The position numbers were made by a program, and so were the translations under genes. The notes under the pieces are model-generated. The model ran no database searches. It saw only the letters and a list, made by a program, of their open reading frames with translations, and was not told where the DNA came from. A DNA stretch of 64,000 nucleotides from Caproicibacter sp046707225 (GTDB lineage Bacteria > Bacillota > Clostridia > Oscillospirales > Acutalibacteraceae): contig NZ_JBJKOP010000046.1 in the NCBI RefSeq assembly GCF_046707225.1, positions 1 to 64,000 on the forward strand. The letters run 5' to 3'. Shown one piece after another: positions 51,016 to 58,811 of the stretch (position 1 is the stretch's first letter; every line of letters starts with the position of its first letter).

Positions 51016-51993
51016 ATGGGAACCAAAGAGCAGATTCTCAACCGTCTTCGTGAAAACGGGGAGTACATCTCCGGGGAGGAACTCAGCGAACAGCTTCACG
51101 TTTCCCGCACGGCGGTTTGGAAATACATCAACTCCCTGAGGGAGGAAGGTTACGGCATCGTTTCGGCGACAAACCGCGGCTATCGTCTGGAAAGCTGCCC
51201 GGACCGTTACTCGGAGGCCGAAATCGGCGCCGGTTTGGAAACGGAGTTTTTAGGCAGGAATCTTTACTGCTTCGATACAATCGATTCGACCAATGAGGAG
51301 GCAAAACGCCGGGCGCTCACCGGCGCCCCGAACGGCAGCGTATTTGTTTCGGAACAGCAAACCGGAGGCAAGGGCCGCCTTGGCAGAAGCTTCGCCTCCC
51401 CCGCAGGAACCGGGCTGTGGTTCACCGTTCTGCTCCGGCCCGGAATCCTGCCGCTGCGCGTCTCCGTCACGACCCTGCTTTCCGGGCTTGCCGTAGCCAG
51501 AGCCATCCGCTCCCTTTCCGGATGCGACGCCAGGATCAAATGGCCGAACGACGTTGTCATCGGGAGCAAAAAGGTCTGCGGGATTTTGACGGAAATGACG
51601 GCGGAGGTCGACCGCATTGAATTCGTCGCGGTTGGAATCGGGGTCAACGTAAACAACGCGGCTTTCCCCGAGTCCCTGAGGGAAAAAGCAATTTCCATCC
51701 GCATGGTCGGCGGAAAGCCGCTGCGGCGCGTTTCTCTTTTGCAGGAAATTCTGATTCAGTTTGAAACCCTGCTGAAACAAAACGCCGAAGCAGACCCCGC
51801 GTTCTGGGAAGAATATAAAAGCTTATGCGTTTCCCTTGACCGCCAGGTCGAATTCACACGCAGAGGCGCGCTGGTAAAAGGAACCGCCGCGGACATCTCC
51901 GCCGGCGGCGAGCTGATCGTCGAACTGGAAGACGGAACAAGGGAAACCGTTACTGCCGGAGAAGTCAGCGTACAGGGGATCTACGGGCATTAA
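51016..51993 (+). CDS. birA: Bifunctional biotin--protein ligase / biotin operon repressor
   Basis: BirA attaches biotin to carboxylases and, in this long form, represses biotin genes. The protein has 325 residues: an N-terminal winged helix (EQILNRLRENGEYISGEEL) at 1-65, the ligase core with GGKGRLGR and KWPNDV, and a C-terminal SH3-like domain. Length and HTH indicate the class II bifunctional type. No biotin synthesis genes are nearby. Confidence 0.94.
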   Translation: MGTKEQILNRLRENGEYISGEELSEQLHVSRTAVWKYINSLREEGYGIVSATNRGYRLESCPDRYSEAEIGAGLETEFLGRNLYCFDTIDSTNEEAKRRALTGAPNGSVFVSEQQTGGKGRLGRSFASPAGTGLWFTVLLRPGILPLRVSVTTLLSGLAVARAIRSLSGCDARIKWPNDVVIGSKKVCGILTEMTAEVDRIEFVAVGIGVNVNNAAFPESLREKAISIRMVGGKPLRRVSLLQEILIQFETLLKQNAEADPAFWEEYKSLCVSLDRQVEFTRRGALVKGTAADISAGGELIVELEDGTRETVTAGEVSVQGIYGH

Positions 51994-51997
51994 AGGA

Positions 51998-52036
51998 CGG
52001 CGTCCAGCGCAAAGTCAGCGCGGGCGCCGCTTTTTT
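51998..52036 (+). terminator. Rho-independent terminator of birA
   Basis: CGGCGTCC pairs with GGGCGCCG and an inner GCGC/GCGC stem continues the hairpin; six T follow at 52031-52036. Confidence 0.85.
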
Positions 52037-52073
52037 ATGAACCGCGAAACCGCCTAACCGTGCTGCGGCTTCG

Positions 52074-52556
52074 TTAAGTTACATGATACAGTTGCGTGAT
52101 CGTTCCAAGGTCATGCGTATTGCCTTCGTCGTCCACCAAATAAGTCTGGATTTCATAGCGGTATTCCGAGAATGCGAACGTGCCGTTCGGGTAATAAGCC
52201 TCCCGGCGCGTCCTTTGGACGCCTCCATGGAAATGGGAAGAACCGCCTACGTAGGCCAGGCCCTGAAACGCCACGGCGATTTCCGACGCGGCAACCTGTG
52301 TTACCTTATCCGGCATCAGAGGGGTAAGCACCGCGGCAAACAGGCCCATGGCCTCCGCGGTATCTTTAAAGCTGAAAGTGCTCCAGCCCCAGCAGCCGCA
52401 TTCGTTCCACGGGCCATAGAAAAGCCCCGGAACCGCGCCCTCCCTCCGGCCTCCGGTCAGAAGGGTTTGAAACCACATCGTCTTATCTGCTGAAATCAGG
52501 ATGAGACAGCGTGAAAGCCAACGCCAAACCGACAGCATTCTTTTTGTTTTGAGCAT
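52074..52556 (-). CDS. Uncharacterised small protein
   Basis: The protein has 160 residues and no family I recognise. GGAGGTAATGAG directly precedes the ATG, so the gene is probably real. The N-terminal 25 residues are basic and hydrophobic and may target it to the membrane. The rest is rich in Trp, Tyr and Gly with several short aromatic stretches (WNECGCWGWSTFSF), and the C-terminal third looks beta-rich (YRYEIQTYLVDDEGN). No lipobox is seen. Confidence 0.55.
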   Translation of the reverse strand: MLKTKRMLSVWRWLSRCLILISADKTMWFQTLLTGGRREGAVPGLFYGPWNECGCWGWSTFSFKDTAEAMGLFAAVLTPLMPDKVTQVAASEIAVAFQGLAYVGGSSHFHGGVQRTRREAYYPNGTFAFSEYRYEIQTYLVDDEGNTHDLGTITQLYHVT

Positions 52557-52935
52557 CTCATTACCTCCTTGATTTTACCACGGTTGACTGGCTTACAACA
52601 GCAGAAAATCCTTTCGCCGAAATCAGAACATTGGAATCACATCCTTTCCATTCAACCGTCTCTCTTCCGCGGACTTTCCGGCGGGAGAGCGGCGCGTGTC
52701 CGCAAATTATCTTCTCAAGCGTTAAAAGCTTTGATTGTTTTTCCCATCAAGCAATATAACCACTTAACAACACGATTTGTTACAGAAAAAATTTAAATTT
52801 GTAGCAATCAATAAAATTAAGATCTTACTTTTGTGAATTATAATGGATTTTCGAAATTTCAGCGTAAAAAGCAACGCCGGGTTCGGATAGAACCGGGCGT
52901 TTTGGTAAAGTCATGTGAAAAGCCTATCTAATATT
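52557..52935. other. Intergenic region without a recognised gene
   Basis: On the + strand an open frame at 52569-52796 lacks a ribosome site and looks non-coding. A GCGGAC/GTCCGC inverted repeat lies near 52665-52705. A terminator for the leftward lipoprotein island is at 52865-52903. No convincing promoter for the gene at 52556 was found. Confidence 0.5.
52865..52903. terminator. Rho-independent terminator
   Basis: AACGCCGGGTTC (52873-52884) pairs with GAACCGGGCGTT (52890-52901) with one mismatch and a GGATA loop. A run of five A before the stem gives T on the minus strand, so it ends the leftward island; the + side has a short T run too. Confidence 0.8.
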
Positions 52936-53391
52936 CTAAGACGCCCATATATCCTGTACTAAATATATCAAAGACAACTTTGTGTCAAAAACGATATATA
53001 ATTTAGTTTGACGATAGGATTTATTGAAAACTTTCCATTGATAATCATGAGAGAAATTGGGATATTTTTGTGTATCTACGTCTAATATTTTCAGAATCGC
53101 AATCATCTGCTCCTGCATCTCCGTGCTTTTTTGTGAGGACATTTTTTCTAAGAACGGTGCATCTCCCTGCGTGTCTGTTCCATTCAACGCATAAATTTCA
53201 TATGTTTCCCTGTCACCCGTGCCGCCGGTTTCTGACACGGAATATTGCTTTTTAAAATTGCTCGGAACGATGAAACCCCAATCCTGGTACATTCTAGTAT
53301 CCGACGTAAAATACCCATAAAGGAAAAATCCGAGTGGAACCCCTAAAATGATCAAAAAAACAAGGATGATTCCCCGGTTGGATTTTTGCAC
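52936..53391 (-). CDS. Small membrane-anchored protein, unknown
   Basis: The protein has 151 residues from a GTG start with GGAGG 7 bases upstream (an earlier in-frame ATG has none). An N-terminal segment (GIILVFLIILGVPLGFFLYG) anchors it. The extracellular part has a YQDWGFIVPSNFKKQY stretch, a DRETYEIYALNG strand and no recognisable domain. Members of the same strand island follow closely. Function unknown. Confidence 0.6.
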   Translation of the reverse strand: MQKSNRGIILVFLIILGVPLGFFLYGYFTSDTRMYQDWGFIVPSNFKKQYSVSETGGTGDRETYEIYALNGTDTQGDAPFLEKMSSQKSTEMQEQMIAILKILDVDTQKYPNFSHDYQWKVFNKSYRQTKLYIVFDTKLSLIYLVQDIWAS

Positions 53392-53481
53392 GTTAATTCC
53401 TCCAAGCAATTATTTTCTTCCCTTTTTTCTATCTGCGAGCCTGTATTTTGGAAGCGTACCTTCCCAAAGTTAACCTGTTCC

Positions 53482-54291
53482 CTAAACGGAACTTAAATTC
53501 GAAGTCCTTCGGAAGACGGTCCGATAAAGAGCCATGATGAAAAGCCAGCCCGCCGCAAACAAAACGCCGTCAAAAATGCTGAGAGGACCGTAAAGCGGAT
53601 GAAAGGCGAATTCCGTCAGCGCCGGAAGAAGAAGAATTCCAAGCGTAACAGGGAAAACAATGCGGAAACGCAGAAATCCATAGATTGTGTACCATCCGGC
53701 GAGAAAAAGCAGCATCAGATAGAAGAGACGATCGCTTTGAATCGGAATGGGAAACATTTTGACTCCTGTTTCTAATCCTTGAAAAATCGTGATATTGTTC
53801 CCTGTTGTCATTTGTATGAGTAAGCTGTTGAAAAAAAGCAGGACCCCTAAAACCGAAAAAGCTGAGACAGCCGCTTTTTTCCGCCGAAGATTATCTCCGT
53901 GCTTTTGTGCCGCCCAAAAAGCAAACCAGGCTGCTCCGCACCAGAAAATCGCGCCAATTGTACGCAGCCCTTCAAAAATCCACGGAGCACGGCTCCATGG
54001 AGTAAAGGCAAATTCGGTCAGAGCGGAAATCAGCAAGACCGTGAAAACGGCGGGAAGGACGAAGCGCAGCCTTGCGAAACCGTATGCAAGGAACCCGCCC
54101 AGAAACAGCAGGAACAGACCGAAAAGCACATTGAAGCCCAGTTCGCTCAGCCGGTAAGCCAAATCCAGCGGCCTGCCCGCTTCCTCAGTCGCAGCCCGGA
54201 ATCCCTGCGTGTAGCAGATCATCCGGAACAGTGTTACAATCCAAAGCAGCGCCGCAAAAAGAGAGTTTATCATCCATATGTTCTTTCGCAA
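53482..54291 (-). CDS. Eight-segment membrane protein with internal repeat
   Basis: The protein has 269 residues and about eight membrane segments. Residues 70-125 and 204-256 resemble each other: YGFARLRFVLP and YGFLRFRIVFP, then ALTEFAFTP and ALTEFAFHP, then IFEGL and IFDGV. The two halves therefore look like a tandem duplication of a four-segment unit. No transporter or enzyme motif is recognised. Confidence 0.65.
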   Translation of the reverse strand: MRKNIWMINSLFAALLWIVTLFRMICYTQGFRAATEEAGRPLDLAYRLSELGFNVLFGLFLLFLGGFLAYGFARLRFVLPAVFTVLLISALTEFAFTPWSRAPWIFEGLRTIGAIFWCGAAWFAFWAAQKHGDNLRRKKAAVSAFSVLGVLLFFNSLLIQMTTGNNITIFQGLETGVKMFPIPIQSDRLFYLMLLFLAGWYTIYGFLRFRIVFPVTLGILLLPALTEFAFHPLYGPLSIFDGVLFAAGWLFIMALYRTVFRRTSNLSSV

Positions 54292-54381
54292 AGCTTTGCT
54301 TCCTCCTTTTTCAAAAAGCTATATAAATGCGGAACAAAGAAACGGCAAAGCCCGGCGCAGGTTTACGTCGCGATTTTTTGC

Positions 54382-54675
54382 CTATTTTTCCTTGTCCCTG
54401 TCTTCGCTGATCTGCTGCTTCTCGGAACAATCGTGATCGGCTTTGCCATTCTGCTTCCCTCTGGACAGATACAGAAGATAGATTGCAATGCCAAAATTAA
54501 CGATGACGGCAAAAAATGTAAACGGATGAATATAATCCACTAATCTTCTTCCCGTACCCAGGAAAGCAACCCATTCATATTCTGTTACCCATATTGACTG
54601 TACCGTATCGGCACAATACATCATATTAAAGAACAGCAGCGCAAGTCCAACTACTCTTATAAAAAGATTTTTCAT
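54382..54675 (-). CDS. Small two-segment membrane protein, unknown
   Basis: The protein has 97 residues from the ATG at 54675, with AGGAAGGGGG about 10 bases upstream. Two membrane segments (about 5-25 and 50-70) precede a charged tail with SEKQQISEDRDKEK. A longer in-frame start at 54753 would cross the terminator at 54696-54737, so I reject it. Confidence 0.55.
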   Translation of the reverse strand: MKNLFIRVVGLALLFFNMMYCADTVQSIWVTEYEWVAFLGTGRRLVDYIHPFTFFAVIVNFGIAIYLLYLSRGKQNGKADHDCSEKQQISEDRDKEK

Positions 54676-54695
54676 TAATCCGAACCCCCTTCCTG

Positions 54696-54737
54696 TAAAA
54701 ATCAGCGGGCCAACAGCTTTTCTCTGACGGCCCGCTG
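54696..54737 (-). terminator. Rho-independent terminator inside the lipoprotein island
   Basis: On the minus strand CAGCGGGCC pairs with GGCCCGCTG over a 17-base loop and is followed by ATTTTTA. It separates the genes at 54753-57186 from those below 54675. Confidence 0.85.
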
Positions 54738-54752
54738 TTATTGTTTGGGCCA

Positions 54753-55346
54753 TTACTTTGAAGTAGAGTCAGGGAAAGCTGCATTGAGACATTCCGTTGC
54801 TTTTTTTAATGTCGTTTGGAATTTCGTAAGACTGTCTCCCTTGCCGATGTCTTTTGTTTTAATAAATAAACTGTCCGAGAGAGAAACTAATGTTTCAGTG
54901 TTTTGCTGGAAGGAACGGTCTGTGGGGAATTGACCTTTCTCCTGCAAAACTTTTTTTAAGTTCCTTTGATAAGCCGCCTTTGCGTTGAAAAAATCAGCAA
55001 ATCGTGAGTTTAGCTCCTGAGGAAGAACCGGTTCGTTCAGTCCTTTTTGGCTCGTGTAAATAATTTTGATATACCTTGGCTGAGCATTGGTATCGCAATC
55101 GATATAACCCAAAAGATAATCTGCCGATCTCTGGTCGCCGGAGGACGATTCCGCTATCTTTTTTACCATATCCTGAAATCGGCAGCAGTCCTCAAACCAT
55201 TGAAGGTTAAATGAATTGATGAGAGCCTCTTGTAAATGAGTTTCCGAAACCCTATTTGCGGCGGATGCAGAGGAAGAAGATCGGCAGGCGGTACCTACCC
55301 CGACCAAAAAGAAAATTGACAGGACAATAACTGCTTTTTTCATCAT
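54753..55346 (-). CDS. Predicted lipoprotein, unknown
   Basis: The protein has 197 residues. The signal peptide ends in a lipobox (VGTAC, Cys21), so it is anchored to the outer leaflet of the membrane. The mature part is rich in Gln, Ser and Asp with predicted helices (YQRNLKKVLQEKGQFP) and two further Cys residues. No family recognised. It shares strand and spacing with the next two lipoproteins. Confidence 0.6.
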   Translation of the reverse strand: MMKKAVIVLSIFFLVGVGTACRSSSSASAANRVSETHLQEALINSFNLQWFEDCCRFQDMVKKIAESSSGDQRSADYLLGYIDCDTNAQPRYIKIIYTSQKGLNEPVLPQELNSRFADFFNAKAAYQRNLKKVLQEKGQFPTDRSFQQNTETLVSLSDSLFIKTKDIGKGDSLTKFQTTLKKATECLNAAFPDSTSK

Positions 55347-55418
55347 TCAGCTTTTCCTTTACTTAACAAGTGTGGACTCCTGTTTTTCCCATCCGGTTGC
55401 GTACGGCGGCCCGAACCT

Positions 55419-55901
55419 CTATGTACCTGTGCTCAACTCGTTGTAAAAATTCTGTAGTGTTTTATAAATGGAATCATAATCATCTGCAACATAGGACCCG
55501 GTGATTAGCTTTCCTGAATACCCATCATATCCAACAAAACCGGAGTCAAGAGTATAACTAAATTGCCCGGAAATCCCCTTGCAGGTACAGTCAATGGAGT
55601 AAGACCATCCGGAAGCCAATGAATCATCACTAAAAGACAATTTTTGCGTGTCCAGTTCGTCAAACAGTGAACGTATCATCCCCTGATCCTCTGTCTCAAA
55701 GCTCTTTCCGGTATTTCCATCGCTGATTTTTACTTTTTCGATAGTGACATTAGCCTTATCATATCCATCAGAAAACAACATAGATTTCTCCGTTTTTGAG
55801 AGGAAGGGTAATTTTCCTGAACATCCCGAAAGGTTTATGATCAGGACAGATGAAAATATGCAACTGCTTAATAAGACCACTTTTAATCGCAATCTTTTCA
55901 T
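55419..55901 (-). CDS. Predicted lipoprotein, unknown
   Basis: The protein has 160 residues from the ATG at 55901, which has AGGAAGGAGG upstream. The signal peptide ends in LSGC (Cys27). The mature protein is beta-rich with NVTIEKVKISDGNTGKSFE and later GQFSYTLDSGFVGYDG; it could be a small sandwich domain. No family recognised. Confidence 0.6.
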   Translation of the reverse strand: MKRLRLKVVLLSSCIFSSVLIINLSGCSGKLPFLSKTEKSMLFSDGYDKANVTIEKVKISDGNTGKSFETEDQGMIRSLFDELDTQKLSFSDDSLASGWSYSIDCTCKGISGQFSYTLDSGFVGYDGYSGKLITGSYVADDYDSIYKTLQNFYNELSTGT

Positions 55902-55929
55902 TTCCTCCTTCCTGCAAAATATAAAAGTA

Positions 55930-57186
55930 TCATGGTGCCTCTTCCAAAACGGTGTGTTCCACATTTTGGGGCAAATCATCAATCCGAATAATACTCAGTA
56001 AATCAGTCTCATCCTTATCTGCTTGGATGCTTTCCCTAGACATATGGGACCAACACAGATAATGATTGTTCGTGAAAAATCCGCTCGTAAAATCAATTTC
56101 ACCCGGCGATAAATCAACGGTTCTGCGAAGCAGCCGGTCAAACGCGATGGCCTTTTGACCGTATCGCCACAGGGCAATCCGTTTACTCAGGCAAGGCCAT
56201 GAATAACCCATATTCGAATAATCGGGTTTCTCTTTTCGGACCAGCGTTTCAACCCCGTTTTCTATTAAATGCAGATCCATCAGCAGCAAAGTTTCTTTTG
56301 GTGAAGCTCCTTTTTGAAAAGTCTGGGAAACGTACATGACAGAATCGCAGCCATCGGTCGCATAATCATAGATTCTGGCTCCTTGTTTCATGCAAGGCTT
56401 TTTTTGATTGCCTTTCCGCTTAATGATAATGCTGTAATTCAGTTCAGGATTGCTTGACTCATCTTTGCACAGACCGAAAACCCCGTTTTCCCCAAATTTT
56501 GGAACCGCGAACTGTTGAGCAATCGTTTTTTTATGACCGGTTTTCAGATTGTATTCATAGCTTTCTATCATATAGTTTTTGTCCGCATCCACCTGAGTCA
56601 CTTGATCCAGAAGAACACGGTCGTCTTTCAGGGAGGGGGTCGGCTGATTCCCTGAAATGGGGTTGCCGTTTTGATCCATTGCCGTTTTAAATATCCGGTT
56701 TGTTTTGTTGGATTTTCTATTATACGCATAGATTTCGCAATTGGGATCCGCCATACTATCCTCGCCGAGGTTTTGTTTCCAAACGACCCAATTGTCGTTG
56801 ATACAGCCATATGTGATGTTGGTTGGCCCTTTTGTGGAAGCGATATGCGTCTCTTTGCCCGTATTTAAATTATGAACAACAAGTGTTTCATTAGGATCAA
56901 CATATAACAGATCACCTGTTTCGGATATGGAAAGGCAGAGTTTATCATAGAAGTTCAAATTAATAACAGGTATATTCCCCCATACCGATTGGATAGTTTC
57001 TTCCACTTCCTCTTCCGTTGACAAAGGGCCTTGCGATGACTGGGGGTTGGACTGGGAGGACAAAGCTTCACCAAGGATGGCTGATGAGACGGGGGTGCGG
57101 GAGGAAGGTGTTTCCACCTTTCTCCCGCACCCAGACAGAATCAGCAAAAGACATGCTGCAAAAAAACATCCCGCCTTATTTACCAT
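55930..57186 (-). CDS. Predicted lipoprotein with beta-propeller-like repeats, unknown
   Basis: The protein has 418 residues. The lipobox LSGC places the acylated Cys at 20. A Ser/Gln/Pro-rich linker (30-60) leads to repeated strand pairs with Tyr and Asn (ETLVVHNLNTGKETHI, CEIYAYNRKSNKTNRI, IESYEYNLKTGHKKTI) spaced as in a beta-propeller, roughly one blade per 45 residues. Similar TolB-like propellers bind proteins or ligands. No catalytic motif seen. Confidence 0.62.
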   Translation of the reverse strand: MVNKAGCFFAACLLLILSGCGRKVETPSSRTPVSSAILGEALSSQSNPQSSQGPLSTEEEVEETIQSVWGNIPVINLNFYDKLCLSISETGDLLYVDPNETLVVHNLNTGKETHIASTKGPTNITYGCINDNWVVWKQNLGEDSMADPNCEIYAYNRKSNKTNRIFKTAMDQNGNPISGNQPTPSLKDDRVLLDQVTQVDADKNYMIESYEYNLKTGHKKTIAQQFAVPKFGENGVFGLCKDESSNPELNYSIIIKRKGNQKKPCMKQGARIYDYATDGCDSVMYVSQTFQKGASPKETLLLMDLHLIENGVETLVRKEKPDYSNMGYSWPCLSKRIALWRYGQKAIAFDRLLRRTVDLSPGEIDFTSGFFTNNHYLCWSHMSRESIQADKDETDLLSIIRIDDLPQNVEHTVLEEAP

Positions 57187-57257
57187 ATGATTCCTCTCCT
57201 ATGAACGTATTGGAAGATCTGCCTTTCTCATAAGGACATACCCTCAACAAAGAGAAT

Positions 57258-57659
57258 TTAAACTTTCTGCGCATCGCTTTGCCTACAAGAATATACCGCT
57301 GTCATAAGTTGATACCCTGCAGCCAATAAAAGCGCCGAGACAGGCCAAACAGGGAGAAAAGAAATCAAACCATGTATGACTACTTCATAAGCGATCAGCA
57401 AGAGTACCATATCAGCTAATTTAAGATAACAACAGTTTTTTTGAGTCCACCGGCTGTTTTTCATTAGCCAAGAATCAGCGCCAAGCACTATTCCCAATAG
57501 AATCGTCAGAACAAATGAACTCCAGTGATGAGATGTAGAATATGTCATAGATGAGATAATACCGACCTGCCTGATCATTAATTCTATTCCTATGATAAAC
57601 AGCGGCAAGCAAATCAAATATATCATATACAGATTTTTTGAAATACGATGCGTCATCAA
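57258..57659 (-). CDS. Small membrane protein, unknown
   Basis: The protein has 133 residues with about four membrane segments (roughly 10-30, 45-65, 80-95 and 100-120) and short loops. It lies 17 bases after the broken secreted-protein gene and 71 bases before the propeller-like lipoprotein, so it is probably cotranscribed with both. No family recognised. Confidence 0.58.
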   Translation of the reverse strand: MMTHRISKNLYMIYLICLPLFIIGIELMIRQVGIISSMTYSTSHHWSSFVLTILLGIVLGADSWLMKNSRWTQKNCCYLKLADMVLLLIAYEVVIHGLISFLPVWPVSALLLAAGYQLMTAVYSCRQSDAQKV

Positions 57660-57676
57660 ACCTTCCTCATTTCATA

Positions 57677-58420
57677 TTAAAAATTGTTTCTTCCAAAAAT
57701 ATCGTTGGATAACTTGAGATCCCAAGACTCAGAGCCACGCTGTAAGGTTACAAAATAATTCGCTCCTGCATAATTCGAACCTGAATCCGCGACAGGATAA
57801 TTTTCCCATGAAGACGGCGTATTGTAAGTCCAATTTCTTGTGCTATTACTAAGATTATAAGTATGACTTGAACTATGAACCGTTCCATTTGGCACATAGC
57901 CCTCTTGCCCAATCGTAGCGTAATTGTCAACTATATAAACATTTGAGCCCAAGTAAGCGCCGGTTCCATCTCCATCGAGATATCCAATCGCTTTATCAAC
58001 ACCATAATATTGTCTTCCATTATACTCATATTCAGTATAATAAACTTTGGTGGTAATAGTTGCAGAATAGGAACCGTCACTTTTTGATCTCTCTAGGCTT
58101 CCGCCATTTGCACTTATTGCCTCTAACAAATCGTTTATTTTTCCATTTATTGAAACCAACTCCACATTTGTTTGTATTTTATTAACGACATTACCAGCTT
58201 CAGCCGGTATAGTTCGGTTTTTAGTAGCAGTCGCAGTTTCTGTTTTAGAAAACACAACATATTGATTTGAATAATCAATCTCTGTCCCCGTACGTACGAC
58301 ATCGTCTATTTATTCACTGGATATACTATTTTTAGTATCCGCGAACGCGGGCATGCACACCATCATGGACAGGGCAAAGACCAGAACCAGGCTGATCGCT
58401 TTTTTCCAAGTCTTTAACAT
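57677..58420 (-). pseudogene. Secreted protein gene interrupted by an in-frame stop
   Basis: The frame starts at an ATG (58420) with TTAGGAGGTAG upstream, encodes a clear signal peptide ending PAFA at residue 27, and meets a TAA at codon 37 (58310-58312). The same frame then stays open for another 210 codons. The downstream part has a Ser/Tyr/Asn-rich secreted domain (YTEYEYNGRQYYGVDKAIG; YPVADSGSNYAGANYF). Restoring the stop, for example as CAA, would give one protein of 247 residues. I read it as a recent nonsense mutation or a sequencing error. Confidence 0.75.
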
Positions 58421-58811
58421 TTTTCTACCTCCTAAGTTTCGTTTCGGTTGACAGGCGTACAAAAGGAAGTCGCGCAGGGAGATTCTTTCCCGCTGACTGA
58501 ACCATCGGTATCATCCTCTTTCTTTTTTATTTCTTCCCATGCGCATTGGAAAATTCCTGTTTTCCCCTTGGAATTTTGTTCCGATAATATAACACCTGAG
58601 GTCATTGTTTTGTTACACTATTTTTGATTAAATTATTTTATTTTGTATCAATGCTTTATTTTTTGCCATTATTGCTTTTATGAATTAACAAAAGCAAGTT
58701 TGGAATCTATCAACTGAATCAAATTAAGTCCCAATTTTCCAAGCAAACAGATGCAAAACGCCCGATGCGGTTTTTAAACCGCACCGGGCGCTGATTTTGG
58801 AGAAATTTATC
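58421..58811. other. Long leader and intergenic region
   Basis: Upstream of the broken secreted-protein gene is an unusually long AT-rich leader with a GGAAAA/TTTTCC inverted repeat near 58548-58572 and a TATATT-like box near 58580. No good -35 element was found and no gene is seen. The leftward glnS terminator lies at 58754-58791. Confidence 0.5.
58754..58791 (-). terminator. Rho-independent terminator of gltX-glnS
   Basis: CGCCCG-x-TGCGGTTT pairs with its complement (one mismatch) at 58759-58773 and 58776-58790, with four T after the stem on the minus strand. Confidence 0.88.

Noticed and set aside
52569..52796. 75-codon + frame upstream of the lipoprotein island
   Set aside because: No ribosome site, no family and AT-rich composition typical of spacer.
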